From positions 9,870-23,326 of the forward strand of contig JAQTMA010000043.1 of NCBI GenBank assembly GCA_028714615.1: 13,457 bases of DNA, written 5' to 3'. The notes below the pieces were generated by a model. It was not told the origin of the DNA, did no database searches, and saw nothing but the letters and a program-made list of their open reading frames with translations. Made by a program: the position numbers and the translations under genes. The DNA comes from Anaerolineaceae bacterium (lineage in GTDB: Bacteria; Chloroflexota; Anaerolineae; Anaerolineales; Anaerolineaceae). This document shows, in pieces, positions 7,019-13,457 of the stretch (position 1 is the first letter of the stretch; each line of letters opens with the position of its first letter).

Positions 7019-8043
7019 GCAACTGCCTCACGCAGGGCAGTGACAAAGGCGGTCGATATTTCAGCCTCGATACGGTTATCCAATTCCTTCAATCGCTCCG
7101 GATTCGACATCAGGACAGTCTGTACCCGTATGATCGGATCATTGGAAGAAGATCGGCGCGGGTCGCGAAAGGTTGCCAGGATGGCGGAAAAGAGAAGCCG
7201 CTCTCCTGCCAGGCGCTCCCGCAGCGATCCGCCGCCTGGACGCAGAAAGGATCGGATGAGAGGTCCTGCAATACCCGGTAGCTCTTGCAGCGGATTCCGA
7301 GTCAGGCGGAGAAGGGCCAGGCCCAGGAAGTGACCCTCGAGATGAACACAATGCGCGTGGAGGAAAGTTGGTCCATTTCCGGAGCGTGCCCGATCAATGG
7401 CTTGATGGGCTGCCACCCAAACCTGTTCGACGTCGAGGCCATCCACCTCGATGTAATAGGATCCCAGCCCGCGTACCCTTTCACCCATAATTCCCCTGGA
7501 TGAATCGCCGGGTGTTGTGGTGATTGCCCAGCCATCGTCTTTACATACGAATAAAACAGGTAACTTCCAAATAGCAGCCAGGTTGATAGATTCCATCAAC
7601 ATGCCCTGGTTCAACGCTCCCTCGCCAAAAAAGCATACAGCAATTGCCCCGGGATTCAGGTATTGGGCTGCCAGGGCAAACCCGATTGCGGTTGGTCCCT
7701 CTGACCCCACGATTCCCGAACTGGCTGCCAGATGCTCTTTTGAGAACAGGTGCATGTGACCGCCCCGGCCGCCGCACAGCCCATCATGGTAGCCAAGCAT
7801 CTCGCGGAGCAGTAAGACGGGATCGACCCCGCGCAGGAGAAAGGCAGCGCTGCCGCGATGATCCAAAGCCATCGCATCGCCTGAGCGTAATTGAGACACG
7901 ACCCCAGCAATGATCGCTTCTTCTCCGGTTCCCATATGCATCTCACCGGAAATCAAGCCATCTTTCCACAGATGAGCAACCGCTTCCTCGAACAGGCGGC
8001 TTTTTTTCATAAGCGCATAGAGAGACCACAGATCGGTTAGCAT
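7015..8043 (-). CDS. TPP-dependent 2-oxoacid dehydrogenase E1 component, alpha subunit
   Basis: A complete 342-residue alpha subunit. Landmarks are HMGTGEEA at 36-43, GRGGHMHLF 92-100, and the thiamine-diphosphate motif, which starts GEGALNQG (140-147) and ends KDDGWAITT (168-176), with 24 residues between GEG and the DD. Usual members read GDG and end in an N-N or D-N pair, so both metal/TPP positions carry acidic-for-acidic or Asp-for-Asn variants here. The active-site loop reads HLEGHFLGLALLRL (234-247), where many relatives have GDPLLR. These differences may define a substrate subgroup or weaken activity. The start at 8043 has no good RBS (only GGAC just before), and alternatives are no better. 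An extended -10 and a palindrome about 55 bases upstream look like its control region. It forms an operon with the beta gene by a 4-base overlap. Confidence 0.92.
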   Translation of the reverse strand: MLTDLWSLYALMKKSRLFEEAVAHLWKDGLISGEMHMGTGEEAIIAGVVSQLRSGDAMALDHRGSAAFLLRGVDPVLLLREMLGYHDGLCGGRGGHMHLFSKEHLAASSGIVGSEGPTAIGFALAAQYLNPGAIAVCFFGEGALNQGMLMESINLAAIWKLPVLFVCKDDGWAITTTPGDSSRGIMGERVRGLGSYYIEVDGLDVEQVWVAAHQAIDRARSGNGPTFLHAHCVHLEGHFLGLALLRLTRNPLQELPGIAGPLIRSFLRPGGGSLRERLAGERLLFSAILATFRDPRRSSSNDPIIRVQTVLMSNPERLKELDNRIEAEISTAFVTALREAVA

Positions 8044-8086
8044 GTCCGTAGGAAATTTTGGCCGCTTCTACAAAAAAAAGAAAACG

Positions 8087-8113
8087 AAGTGCGCACTTTT
8101 CACCAGTATATCA
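8087..8113 (-). promoter_or_regulatory. Extended -10 promoter and palindromic operator candidate before the E1 operon
   Basis: On the minus strand TGATATACT (8113-8105) is an extended -10 element, with a predicted start near 8098. A perfect 12-base palindrome AAGTGCGCACTT sits at 8087-8098, right over the predicted start, where a dimeric repressor would block transcription. TTGACA at 8127-8122 lies only 11 bases from the -10, too close to serve as its -35. The palindrome followed by CGTTTTC and eight T on the minus strand might instead be a weak terminator for the upstream GGDEF-EAL gene, but the stem with a realistic loop is only four base pairs. Confidence 0.35.
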
Positions 8114-8194
8114 TTGCAGGCTGTCAACCATAAAATCTTATGGCGGGCGTGATTGGCCGGTTGCACGATACCCTATTGACAATCTTGGCCAGGG

Positions 8195-10606
8195 TTATGC
8201 TTTGGGAGCTGGCGTATTGGAACTTTCTGAAGCTCTGAGTGCAGCAAACGATTTTTCCAGTAAGTCGCCTGCCTGTTGACTTTCAACCGGTTTTGATATG
8301 AGAAAGCCCTGTACATACTCGCAGCTCATTGCCTTGAGTCTGGAAAGCTGATCGTCTGTCTCTACTCCTTCCGCAATTACCTTCATCCCGAGACCGTGGG
8401 CCAGCGCCAGGATGGTCTGGACGATCTCTGAACCGCTGCCTTTGATTCCTAAGCGGTTGATGAAGGTGCGATCGATCTTGAGTGTGTCGATTGGCAGAGT
8501 GTGCAGGTAACCCAGCGATGAATATCCCGTGCCAAAATCATCAATTTGCACCTGGATACCCAAATCACGTAACCTGGTAAGGATGGTCGATATGTACGCG
8601 GAGTCTTCAACGATCAAACTTTCCGTTAATTCCAATTTCAAGCTGCTGGCATCCAATTGGTATTTTTGCAGAGTTTCGACAATCCTGTCAACCAGGTCCA
8701 TTTCAGCGCATTGCCTGGTCGACAAGTTTACATTCATGGTCAACGGCGGTTCTGCAGCATACTGCACCTGCCAGGCGTGAATCTGGCGGCAGGCCTCGTC
8801 TAGAACCCAGTAACCAATCGGGACGATGAGTCCCATTTCTTCAGCGATTGGGATGAACTCACCCGGCGGGGTGAGGCCTCGTGTTGGGTGCTGCCAGCGC
8901 ACCAACGCCTCAAACCCAACGATTCGATTGGCCTTCAGGTCAATGATAGGCTGGTAGTGAACGATGAACTCCTGTTTTCCCAAAGCTTTCCGCAGGTCAG
9001 TCTCCAGCTCAATGCGGGTCATCACCCCTTGCAGCATCGCCGGATCGAAAACTTCATAGCGACCTCGACCTTGCTTCTTGGCATGATACATGGCAATATC
9101 GGCATCGCGCAGGATATCCTCGGGGCGCTCATAGCGAGCCTCCCCCAGCACGATGCCCATGCTGATGGAGATAAACGTCTTGTACCCTCCCAATTCAGCA
9201 GGTAATGCCAGTTCGTGCAGGATGCGATCCGCAACCCGAATGCAACCTGTGGCATCTACCAATTCTTCAAGCAATAAAACAAACTCGTCGCCCCCCAGAC
9301 GTGCGACCGTATCTTCGCTGCGTACACAGGCTTCCAATCGGCGTGCACTTTCGATCAGCAGCAAATCCCCAATATTGTGGCCCAGGCTGTCATTCACCAC
9401 CTTGAAGCGATCCAAATCTATAAAGATAACGGCAAACGCATAATTCTTATGCCGCCTGGCGCGTTCCATTACATGGGTCAGTCGATCCATTAATAAAACC
9501 CGATTGGGCAAATTCGTCAGTGGATCATGTACAGCGGTATAAGCCAGTTGTTCTTCCATGCGCTTCCGTTCAATGAGCTCGACCTGTAGCTGCTGGTTGG
9601 CCTGGCCGAGCTGCCCCGTACGTTCAACAACCTGCTCTTCCAGCGTAGAAGTCATAACCTGGAGACGGTCGATCATATGGTTCAAATAGATATTCAGCTC
9701 GCCAAACTCGTCTGAGGAGGAGACCTCGATGCGCTGGCTGAGATCGCCGGTTTCGACTTCTCTAAACAGTGCGATCATCTTCCGAAATGGGGTAGAGAAA
9801 TAAGGTACGAGCCAGAAAGAGATGAACACCCCCACAACAATCGCACCAACACCCGCATTCACAATTGCCCACAAGGCAGTTGTCTCGAGTTGTGGGGAGC
9901 GAGTGATATCCGCAAAAATCAGATTCACTTGTCGGTAGGCGGTGGGGACGGTCAGAAGCAGGCCGATCATCACCAACCCCAAGATGGCGAACGACAATTT
10001 CGCCCATAAACGCATCCCTTTCATACCGACAAGTTGTGTTTCAAACTCTTTGGGGAGTAAAGCCTGGATGACTGGCTTGAGCCATTGATCGAGCGTCAGG
10101 CTACCGATGATAAAGTTGACCAGGCCGGCTGCCAGCGCCGCCAGGCCGAGGTAAACGGTTTGCGAAATGCTGAGATGCAGACCGAAATAACCAAATGCCA
10201 ACGTAGGCGCCTGTACGAATAAAATGAGTTCTACGAATTCTAAGAAGATATACCGCTTGGAAACAGAATTCGCTTGCATCCAGGCCCGTTTTTCTTGCTT
10301 GGGGTCGGTGTTGACTGCCTCAGGTTGGCCGAGTTTCGACAGGCGTGAGATTAAATCTCGATTCAACCGATAGATCTGTACAAGGAGAAGGACGTTCCTG
10401 AATAATAGAGCGATGCCGCCGAAAATCAGCAGGCCGGTGGCCTGGGATATGCTAAATCCGGCGTTATCTTGGGCGGGCAGGGCGGTTAGCAAAATCAGCA
10501 TAGAGGTATTGACCAGTTGCATGACCAGCAGCGTCAGGAGTATATACCGCCCGCCTGTGCGATGGAGAAGCTTTTCAAGGAAAGAAGGAGAACCAGTTTT
10601 GTTCAT
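8195..10606 (-). CDS. Membrane-bound c-di-GMP protein with HAMP, GGDEF and EAL domains
   Basis: About 803 residues from the ATG at 10606. The N-terminal 270 residues hold about six hydrophobic segments (near 21-43, 55-77, 117-138, 148-170, 201-221, 245-269) and would be the membrane sensor part. A HAMP-like linker (about 268-322) and coiled coil (about 318-355) precede the GGDEF domain, with the intact active site GGDEF at 438-442 and an I-site RSED at 429-432, exactly five residues before it. The EAL domain has FEALVRW 565-571 (E566), NVNLS 625-629, LELTES 658-663, DDFGTGYSSL 689-698, K710/D712 and E746 in IAEGVET, so the phosphodiesterase residues look complete. It can be expected to make and/or break c-di-GMP in response to a membrane signal; the net direction is not readable. 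The frame also opens at an ATG at 10630, but a TATAAT lies inside that extension and no spaced RBS precedes either ATG, so the start is uncertain. It diverges from a broken response regulator. Confidence 0.93.
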   Translation of the reverse strand: MNKTGSPSFLEKLLHRTGGRYILLTLLVMQLVNTSMLILLTALPAQDNAGFSISQATGLLIFGGIALLFRNVLLLVQIYRLNRDLISRLSKLGQPEAVNTDPKQEKRAWMQANSVSKRYIFLEFVELILFVQAPTLAFGYFGLHLSISQTVYLGLAALAAGLVNFIIGSLTLDQWLKPVIQALLPKEFETQLVGMKGMRLWAKLSFAILGLVMIGLLLTVPTAYRQVNLIFADITRSPQLETTALWAIVNAGVGAIVVGVFISFWLVPYFSTPFRKMIALFREVETGDLSQRIEVSSSDEFGELNIYLNHMIDRLQVMTSTLEEQVVERTGQLGQANQQLQVELIERKRMEEQLAYTAVHDPLTNLPNRVLLMDRLTHVMERARRHKNYAFAVIFIDLDRFKVVNDSLGHNIGDLLLIESARRLEACVRSEDTVARLGGDEFVLLLEELVDATGCIRVADRILHELALPAELGGYKTFISISMGIVLGEARYERPEDILRDADIAMYHAKKQGRGRYEVFDPAMLQGVMTRIELETDLRKALGKQEFIVHYQPIIDLKANRIVGFEALVRWQHPTRGLTPPGEFIPIAEEMGLIVPIGYWVLDEACRQIHAWQVQYAAEPPLTMNVNLSTRQCAEMDLVDRIVETLQKYQLDASSLKLELTESLIVEDSAYISTILTRLRDLGIQVQIDDFGTGYSSLGYLHTLPIDTLKIDRTFINRLGIKGSGSEIVQTILALAHGLGMKVIAEGVETDDQLSRLKAMSCEYVQGFLISKPVESQQAGDLLEKSFAALRASESSNTPAPKA

Positions 10607-10619
10607 ATCTTGTACACTA

Positions 10620-10650
10620 ATTATACACATCCCCTCATCATTTCAATCAA
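10620..10650 (-). promoter_or_regulatory. Possible promoter of the GGDEF-EAL gene
   Basis: TATAAT on the minus strand at 10625-10620 is a perfect -10 hexamer. TTGATT (10650-10645) is 19 bases upstream and TTGAAA (10646-10641) is 15, neither ideally spaced. It lies 13 bases before the ATG at 10606 and would give a very short leader, favouring that start over the ATG at 10630, which would sit upstream of the transcript start. Confidence 0.3.
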
Positions 10651-10695
10651 AAGATGCCCCGCGTGCTTCGCGATATAGGATCATCGTGTTTTGCT

Positions 10696-11108
10696 ATGAC
10701 CATTCGAATCCTGATTGCCGACGATCACCCTCTAATTCGCTCTGGGGTGCACGATGCACTGGACATCCATCCAGATATAGAAGTCATCGGAGAAGCGATC
10801 GATGGGGATCAGGCGCTGCAGATGACGGAAAAACTGCACCCGGACGTCTTGCTGCTGGATATCCACGTGCCGGGGATGAAGACCCTCCCGATCCTATCCA
10901 GACTGAAGCGCACAGTTCCGGAAACCCGGGTGATCATCCTCACCGCCTGTGACGATGCCTCTACAGTGTTGGGAATGCTGAAGGCGGGGGTAAATGGGTA
11001 TTTTGTGAAGGACGAAGATCCCCAGGTCTTGGTAGAGGCGATTCAAGCTGTCATGCGGGGGAAGAGCTGGTTGAGCCCGACGGTTGCTGGTATTGCTGAG
11101 CGGTTCGG
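10696..11108 (+). pseudogene. NarL/FixJ-type response regulator, receiver domain only, HTH lost
   Basis: The frame from the ATG at 10696 starts MTIRILIADDHPLIRSG and carries a full receiver domain: acidic pair D9/D10, phospho-acceptor D55 (VLLLDIHVPG), T83 (VIILTACDD) and K105 (GYFVKDED), with the family linker GKSWLSPTVAG at about 122-132. After about residue 136 the LuxR-type HTH expected in this family is missing; the frame runs to a stop at 11295 through low-complexity sequence that is the shadow of another reading frame. The domain end and the fusion point (about 11090-11115) are estimated. There is an earlier ATG at 10654 with no RBS. With no output domain it can be at most a stand-alone phosphate sink. 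It is transcribed away from the GGDEF-EAL gene, and the two may once have been a pair. Confidence 0.8.
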
Positions 11109-11611
11109 TGCTATGGGCTGCATGCAATGCACTACTCATGGCAGGCCCCGATACAGCCACCGGCACCCCGACAGGAGTTCCAGATGCCTGGGCGACCGCC
11201 CGCGCGGCACTCCCGGGCGATATATCCGTTTTCATGCCCACCAGCCTGCCGGCGCGTTTCGGACCAGCGGAGCTGTTCGAGGCGCGGAAAGATGACCAAC
11301 TTGGCTGGATGTACACCATTGCGTATACCGCGCAAGATCAGGATGAACGCGAATACATCGTGTTCATTCATAACATAGGCAAGGGCGCATGGGGGAATGC
11401 GCCTCGCCCGGATACCCCCGAATCCATCACCATGGATGGCACGAACGGACAGTTGAACTAACCTTCCTCCGAAAGCACCTCCGGTAACGCAGAATACGTC
11501 GTGACCTGGCAACAGCAGGGCCGGAATTACGAAATCAAAGCATCTTCCTCACGGATGACCCGGGAAGAAATCCTACAGATCGTCGAAGGCCTGGTCGCTC
11601 TCCCGGTGTAG
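11109..11611 (+). pseudogene. Remnant of a DUF4367-like extracytoplasmic protein with an in-frame stop
   Basis: A second plus-strand frame, offset from the receiver frame, begins to look coding just past 11100: LWAACNALLMAG, a T/P-rich linker, then ALPGDISVFMPTSLPARFGP and a beta-rich part (GWMYTIAYTAQ, REYIVFIHN). This style of LP-x-F domain resembles the DUF4367/anti-sigma-associated C-terminal domains, a tentative likeness. A TAA at 11459-11461 interrupts it, but the same frame resumes at once (NAEYVVTWQQQGRNYEIKAS, then TREEILQIVEGLVALPV) and ends at TAG 11609-11611. The continuation is what such a domain normally ends with, so one nonsense change has split the gene. Its own start and any signal or membrane anchor seem lost at the junction with the receiver. 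The N-terminal limit given is approximate. Confidence 0.6.
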
Positions 11612-12044
11612 GCCGGCAATCCAGAGATATCGACCGGATTGCTTGCGATGTCGCAATCGGTTAACCTCATGGAAAAGTGGCTCATCCAGAGGATGGCAAT
11701 CGGGGGTGTCAATATTCGAACGTACATTCGCCACCTGGAGAGCGGAGGCAAAAGCAAAGTGGTTAGAATATTAAGGTTCAGATTGTCTGGGTTTGCACCT
11801 CCTCGATCAGTTTGTTGCGTCCCTGAGAACGGTAACTTGGAAGGCGGGGTAAAAGTAACCCGCGTAGCAGCAGCCGGCGCCAGGAATGTGTTGCTTCCCA
11901 TAGGAAAATTTCACCTGCCTGTCATATTGAAGAATCTCTGATTAAACTAGGCACAGTAGATGTGAGAGAGTCGAGCTACCGGCAGGCGTTGTCGGCAACG
12001 CGGGATTGGATTGCGGTTTACGCCATTGTGAATTAATCTTACTT
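11612..12044. other. Decayed or non-coding stretch with a possible gene scrap
   Basis: No complete gene is recognised. A 100-codon open frame at 11639-11941 (plus) and a 124-codon one on the minus strand at 11527-11901 show no family features and overlap each other. A plus-strand frame open from 11836 to TAA 12034-12036 has no start codon, and its end reads IEESLIKLGTVDVRESSYRQ then ALSATRDWIAVYAIVN. That resembles the C-terminal helices of NAD-dependent epimerase/dehydratase (extended SDR) proteins, where a Y-x-x-A/G-L-x-x-T-x-x-W pattern is common. This likeness is weak. No tRNA-like fold was seen. Confidence 0.35.
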
Positions 12045-12860
12045 TCACGCGATAGCTTGCTTTTCCTGCGTAGGCAAATTCGCTGGCTTGTAGATAAAAA
12101 TAAGGAGAACAGCCCAAACCATGACCAGGATACTCAAGATTACAGCCTCCAAGCCCGCCCCTGCTTTCGATGACGTAACAAAGTTGAATGTACCGTGCCA
12201 GAGTACAACCGCCAAAAGAGACCCTTTCGTACTGTTATAAAGCCAGGTGAACACGATCGCAGCGCAGAGCAAACCGAAAAACCATCCAACGGCAATGTTT
12301 GGGTCAAACGCGTAGAAAAAAAGTGGTAAATGCCATAAGGCCCAGCACAAGCCTAATATTACCGTCGCGGATAAGGCATTCATTTTTTGCTGTAATCTAG
12401 GCAGGGCATATCCGCGCCAGCCAGTCTCTTCACCAACGCCAGATGTAAGAATCCAAAGAAAAAGAGCCCCAATACTTAAATTGGGAAGATAACTAACCTC
12501 CCCCAAAAGGCTAAAGTCAGCCCATGTTCCTTGAATAAATCGCTGGATAAGCACAATGATTAAGTAGCCCACCACTGGAGAAAATGCGACAATCCACCAG
12601 ATTGGGCGCATATGCCAGTTAATCAATCGCTTGATAATATCGATAATGCCGGATTTCCCTTTGGTAGATCCCGTCATGATCAAAGCTGCCAACATCGGCC
12701 CATAAGAATAGAAATAATGCAAATAAAAAGGAATATGCCAGTTTACTTTCCCTTGAGCGATCAACGCCAGTGGGATGCCAATAGCCCATGATATGGCATA
12801 TGCCAAAAGAAAGTATCCCAGAAGGGTATGTTTTTGAAACCACGACAGTTTTGTATTCAT
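12045..12860 (-). CDS. CPBP-family intramembrane glutamic endopeptidase
   Basis: A 271-residue polytopic membrane protein with about eight hydrophobic segments. The CPBP (Abi/CAAX-type) signature is intact, numbering from the upstream GTG as residue 1: EETGWR at 145-150 (E145, E146, R150), WALWH at 174-178 (H178) and HGTFN at 223-227 (H223, N227). Members cleave or process membrane substrates such as prenylated peptides or bacteriocin-related peptides, and some act as immunity proteins; the substrate here is unknown. The frame allows GTG at 12863, but ATG at 12860 is chosen because GAGGA lies seven bases before it. Base composition appears more A/T-rich than both neighbours, and the next gene to the right is a GC-rich putative immunity gene, so this may be a transferred defence-type gene. 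No truncation is seen. Confidence 0.92.
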   Translation of the reverse strand: MNTKLSWFQKHTLLGYFLLAYAISWAIGIPLALIAQGKVNWHIPFYLHYFYSYGPMLAALIMTGSTKGKSGIIDIIKRLINWHMRPIWWIVAFSPVVGYLIIVLIQRFIQGTWADFSLLGEVSYLPNLSIGALFLWILTSGVGEETGWRGYALPRLQQKMNALSATVILGLCWALWHLPLFFYAFDPNIAVGWFFGLLCAAIVFTWLYNSTKGSLLAVVLWHGTFNFVTSSKAGAGLEAVILSILVMVWAVLLIFIYKPANLPTQEKQAIA

Positions 12861-13218
12861 CACCTTATCCTCTTTTGGTTATGGTCTTACCACCTAACGG
12901 TTTGCATTCGCGAAGCATGGCAGGTGAGCGGGAGGGTACTCGACCTGGCGCAAGTAGCCTGCGCTGCAGCATAGCGATCTCTCGGCGGGTATTAGAAAAG
13001 GTCTCCTTCACAAGAAGATTATAGCTTTTTCCCAATAGCTCTCGAATGGGGTGTTATATCGACGCTTGCGCGCCCGGTTAGGGCCAGCCGTGGCCAGTGG
13101 CGAGATCAGTCCTCAGCTCCCCCGCTTTCATCACGAGCGCGCTGATCCTGGCCTCTTCGGCGGGAGGGCTGGCGGGCTGTCGGTAGACCCACGCGCTGCA
13201 CCTGCGCAGGAATGCGAA
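12861..13218. other. Intergenic gap with a -10 box and a possible gene scrap
   Basis: The 358 bases between the immunity gene stop and the CPBP start. On the minus strand TATAAT at 13023-13018 is a perfect -10, though its -35 region (TTCGAG at 18 bases) is poor; if used it leaves a leader of about 150 bases. An in-frame open stretch from 13053 to TAA 12867-12865, ending just before the CPBP start, reads PIRELLGKSYNLLVKETFSN at its beginning, vaguely like the C-terminus of MmcQ/YjbR-type proteins, but it has no proper start and is probably a scrap or chance. GTTAGGT at 12898-12892 (minus) and CCCTAAC at 13083-13077 form a loose inverted pair. Confidence 0.4.
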
Positions 13219-13457
13219 TCAGCAGGTGAAGATCGATAGCAACTTCTTGTTGCGCATCTCTTCGTCTGAAAGCACGAGCTCGCGAATGGCTTGCGGGAGT
13301 TGCTCGCGCTGCCACCGGCATTCGCGCTCTCCCGCCGCCATCGCCTCGGACGCAGGAGAGGCCTGGCGCACAGCCCTGATGGCGAATGCAGCGGCGCCCA
13401 GTTCGTGGTCGGCCATGTGTGCAGTTGCGACCGCGTGGCCCGAAGCGCGGGCAACCT
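13219..13457 (-). CDS. Putative immunity protein (Imm-5-like), 5' end cut by the window edge
   Basis: The last 78 residues of a protein whose start lies to the right of the window. The visible part reads ARASGHAVATAHMADHELGA, AAFAIRAVRQASP, then WQREQLPQAIRELVLSDEEM, and ends KKLLSIFTC at TGA 13221-13219. The A-R-A-x-G-x-A-V-A-T-A-H pattern, the following A-A-x-x-A-I-R-A-V helix and the W-Q-x-x-x-L-P-x-x-I-R motif match my memory of proteins annotated as putative immunity proteins with an Imm-5-like domain, all-alpha and cytoplasmic. An ATG at 13416 could mimic a start but lies inside the conserved helix. The name reflects toxin-immunity predictions by context and not a proven partner; no toxin gene is visible. 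It is distinctly GC-rich compared with the CPBP gene next to it. Confidence 0.68.
   Translation of the reverse strand, partial: VARASGHAVATAHMADHELGAAAFAIRAVRQASPASEAMAAGERECRWQREQLPQAIRELVLSDEEMRNKKLLSIFTC

Noticed and set aside
8105..8127. TTGACA and TATACT as a -35/-10 pair
   Set aside because: Only 11 bases apart; the extended -10 reading (TGATATACT) is the more plausible explanation.
10654..10695. Upstream ATG extending the receiver by 14 residues
   Set aside because: No RBS, and the conserved receiver start (MTIRILIADDH) begins at the ATG at 10696.
11527..11901. Minus-strand 124-codon frame across the end of the DUF4367-like remnant
   Set aside because: It is antisense to recognisable coding (VVTWQQQG region) and has no family features of its own.

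Overview
The window reads as a piece of an environmental bacterial chromosome with moderate to high GC. The gene mix fits a Chloroflexota (Anaerolineae-like) genome: a long GT4/toroid glycosyltransferase, a DUF4143-type ATPase remnant, a CPBP protease, a membrane GGDEF-EAL protein and an unlinked TPP dehydrogenase pair. That placement is inferred from gene style only; the window has no rRNA or tRNA marker. Almost everything is on the minus strand; only a broken response regulator and the remnant fused to it are on the plus strand.

Reading from the right end on the minus strand: the 3' end of a putative immunity protein (13219-13457, open at the edge), a gap, a CPBP intramembrane protease (12045-12860), and a stretch of decayed sequence (11612-12044). 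On the plus strand, 10696-11611 holds a NarL-type receiver domain that has lost its DNA-binding half and runs into an out-of-frame remnant of a DUF4367-like protein. Divergent from it is an intact six-helix HAMP-GGDEF-EAL c-di-GMP protein (8195-10606). Then comes a two-gene operon for alpha and beta subunits of a 2-oxoacid dehydrogenase E1 (7015-8043 and 6008-7018, ATGA overlap) with its own extended -10 promoter and a palindrome at the predicted start site, but no E2 or E3 beside it.

The middle (4700-6010) is a set of broken joints. An AAA/DUF4143 ATPase has lost its P-loop end exactly at a 16-bp perfect inverted repeat next to the E1 beta stop codon. A strong promoter drives the first 22 or so codons of an SMR (SugE-like) exporter gene, which then breaks off and runs, stop codon two bases ahead of the next start, into a RibD-C/DHFR-like reductase gene (4153-4716). 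Downstream is a complete FabG-like SDR oxidoreductase (3238-4002).

The left end is a two-gene unit: a 764-residue GT4 glycosyltransferase with a C-terminal alpha/alpha-toroid glycosidase-like domain (558-2852), followed 26 bases later by a multi-pass membrane protein of unknown function (1-531, open at the left edge).

No CRISPR array, insertion sequence with a transposase, or clear novel multi-gene system is visible. The most notable signal is the number of truncation or fusion junctions (SMR, ATPase, receiver, DUF4367-like, possibly two more C-terminal scraps) in about 8 kb, interleaved with intact genes.
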